64,000 nucleotides of DNA, from positions 558,001 to 622,000 of the forward strand of contig NZ_FOUS01000002.1 of the NCBI RefSeq assembly GCF_900114915.1. The letters are read 5' to 3'. Source of the DNA: Bradyrhizobium sp. Rc3b (GTDB lineage: Bacteria > Pseudomonadota > Alphaproteobacteria > Rhizobiales > Xanthobacteraceae). Of this stretch, positions 63,230 through 64,000 are shown one piece after another. The notes beneath the pieces were generated by a model. That model was not told the DNA's origin, searched no databases, and saw nothing but the letters and a program-made list of their open reading frames with translations. Both the position numbers and the translations under genes were made by a program. Each line of letters starts with the position of its first letter. The first letter of the stretch is position 1.

Positions 63230-63253
63230 CTGTAGCAGTTTCGTAGCAGAAAC
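63230..63253. other. att-like repeat, right end of island
   Basis: CTGTAGCAG-TTTC-GTAGC-AGAAAC, matching the left-end site at 20298-20322 in the same orientation with a one-base length difference. The other candidate copy, CGAGCGGTTAGAG, is at 63335-63347. Confidence 0.5.
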
Positions 63254-63409
63254 GGTCCGAAAAACCCGGTACGGAGCGTGAACCGGTGGCAACATGTGCG
63301 TTGATTTTATTGAGGAAAATTCTTGTCGCTCAAACGAGCGGTTAGAGGCATCTCGCCCCAACCATCGGCGACCGGACGATCCGGAAGCCTTATGAGTTCA
63401 GAAAAGTCG

Positions 63410-63436
63410 CGACCGGCGGCTTGGCGCCGCCGGTCG
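63410..63436 (-). terminator. Terminator hairpin after rpsR
   Basis: Plus-strand arms CGACCGGCGGC (63410-63420) and GCCGCCGGTCG (63426-63436), with CTTTTC on the minus strand beyond. It lies 12 bp after the rpsR stop. Suggests rpsF-rpsR transcripts end here, before the island. Confidence 0.65.
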
Positions 63437-63447
63437 AATTGGTCGTA

Positions 63448-63687
63448 TCAGCGAATGACGTAGGGCAACAGGCCCAGGAACCGCGCGCGCTTGATGGCGC
63501 GGGCGAGCTCACGCTGCTTCTTCGCAGACACCGCGGTGATGCGGCTCGGCACGATCTTGCCGCGCTCGGAGACGTAACGCATCAAGAGCTTGGAGTCCTT
63601 GTAGTCGATCTTGGGAGCATTGGCGCCCGTGAACGGGCAGCTCTTGCGACGACGGAAAAACGGGCGGCGTGCACCAGCTTCAGCCAT
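63448..63687 (-). CDS. rpsR: 30S ribosomal protein bS18
   Basis: 79 residues: [21 protein letters not shown] and the conserved [36 protein letters not shown]. Normal length. Binds bS6 in the small subunit; encoded 5 bp after rpsF. Confidence 0.97.
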   Translation of the reverse strand: MAEAGARRPFFRRRKSCPFTGANAPKIDYKDSKLLMRYVSERGKIVPSRITAVSAKKQRELARAIKRARFLGLLPYVIR

Positions 63688-63692
63688 TGTTC

Positions 63693-64000
63693 TTACTCCC
63701 CATCCGTCGTGGTGGTTTCAGCTTCTTCGCGTGGACGGCGCGGGCCGCGGTCGCCACGGAAGCCACCGCCTTCACGATCGCCACCACGGAAACCACCCTC
63801 GCGGTCACCGCGGAAGCCGCCTTCACGCTCGCCGCGGAAGCCGCCGCCACGATCGTCACGCTCGCGGTCACGGTCGGCCTTGCGCATCATCGCGGACGGG
63901 CCCTCCTCGAGTTCCTCGACGCGGACGCTGAGATAGCGGATCACGTCTTCGCTGATGCGCTCCTGGCGCTCGATCTCGGCGATCGCCGCGGACGGCGCGT
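63693..64000 (-). CDS. rpsF: 30S ribosomal protein bS6, N-terminus beyond window
   Basis: The C-terminal 102 codons are present: [35 protein letters not shown] is the bS6 core. After it comes an about 60-residue Arg/Gly/Asp-rich tail with repeats such as [18 protein letters not shown], ending [11 protein letters not shown]. The gene enters from the right edge. Confidence 0.93.
   Translation of the reverse strand, partial: APSAAIAEIERQERISEDVIRYLSVRVEELEEGPSAMMRKADRDRERDDRGGGFRGEREGGFRGDREGGFRGGDREGGGFRGDRGPRRPREEAETTTTDGE

Overview
The window looks like chromosome of a Bradyrhizobium-type alphaproteobacterium. The evidence is high GC, the housekeeping block rpsF-rpsR ... DUF2232-rplI ... cfa, dnaB, alr, xthA, radA, and the intergenic palindromic repeats typical of that genus (9845-9960, 11014-11136, 18481-18563). 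radA is cut by the left edge and rpsF by the right edge. No rRNA, tRNA or CRISPR array was seen.

Core part 1 (1-20211). RadA and a TauE/SafE exporter come first. An eight-gene catabolic operon follows, transcribed leftward from 7879: a FadR/GntR regulator with a palindromic operator, a 3-hydroxyisobutyrate/tartronate-semialdehyde reductase-type enzyme, a polar amino-acid-type ABC transporter (two permeases, ATPase, binding protein), RpiB and a ribokinase-family kinase. Then come a two-domain K+ channel beside a decayed beta-barrel gene, a GFA-family protein, XthA, a Cys-rich secreted protein, Alr, DnaB, Cfa, a CxxCH protein with a long disordered tail, a TetR-thioesterase pair, RplI and a DUF2232 membrane protein.

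Island (about 20.3-63.25 kb). Roughly 43 kb of accessory DNA separates rpsR from DUF2232-rplI, with att-like repeats at both ends. It has three parts. (i) 20.5-38.9 kb is a copper/heavy-metal block: a CsoR-type repressor divergent from a Cu P-type ATPase over a clear operator, then DUF2946, YtkA/FixH-like, CusB, CusA, a Spy/CpxP-like protein, cupredoxin, DUF411, DUF305, DUF2933, an isoprenylcysteine methyltransferase-like membrane protein and a DevBCA/MacAB-like ABC-HlyD exporter. Four FixK/FNR-like boxes lie in front of genes of this block, which suggests low-oxygen control. (ii) 39-52.2 kb is a recombination/phage-remnant segment: a YedK peptidase, a multiply frameshifted ku, a tyrosine integrase with a putative excisionase, an orphan tape-measure protein carrying two cell-wall-hydrolase domains, a serine recombinase preceded by GGTAACG repeats, a run of small overlapping genes and a winged-helix protein. 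(iii) 52.6-63.0 kb is a probable defence block: a membrane protein/ImmA-IrrE protease/beta-family three-gene operon, then a restriction-like operon of HigA-type regulator, Eco57I-class methyltransferase, BrnT toxin, DEAD/DEAH helicase and GIY-YIG nuclease.

The most unusual points are these: the helicase starts with about 40 residues that look like the front of a BrnA antitoxin and overlaps the BrnT gene; the methyltransferase has NPQF in place of the usual NPPY/F; the membrane-ImmA-beta operon has no function I can name; and a single tape-measure/lysin gene stands without any other tail genes. All family assignments are from reading the protein sequences, with no database search.
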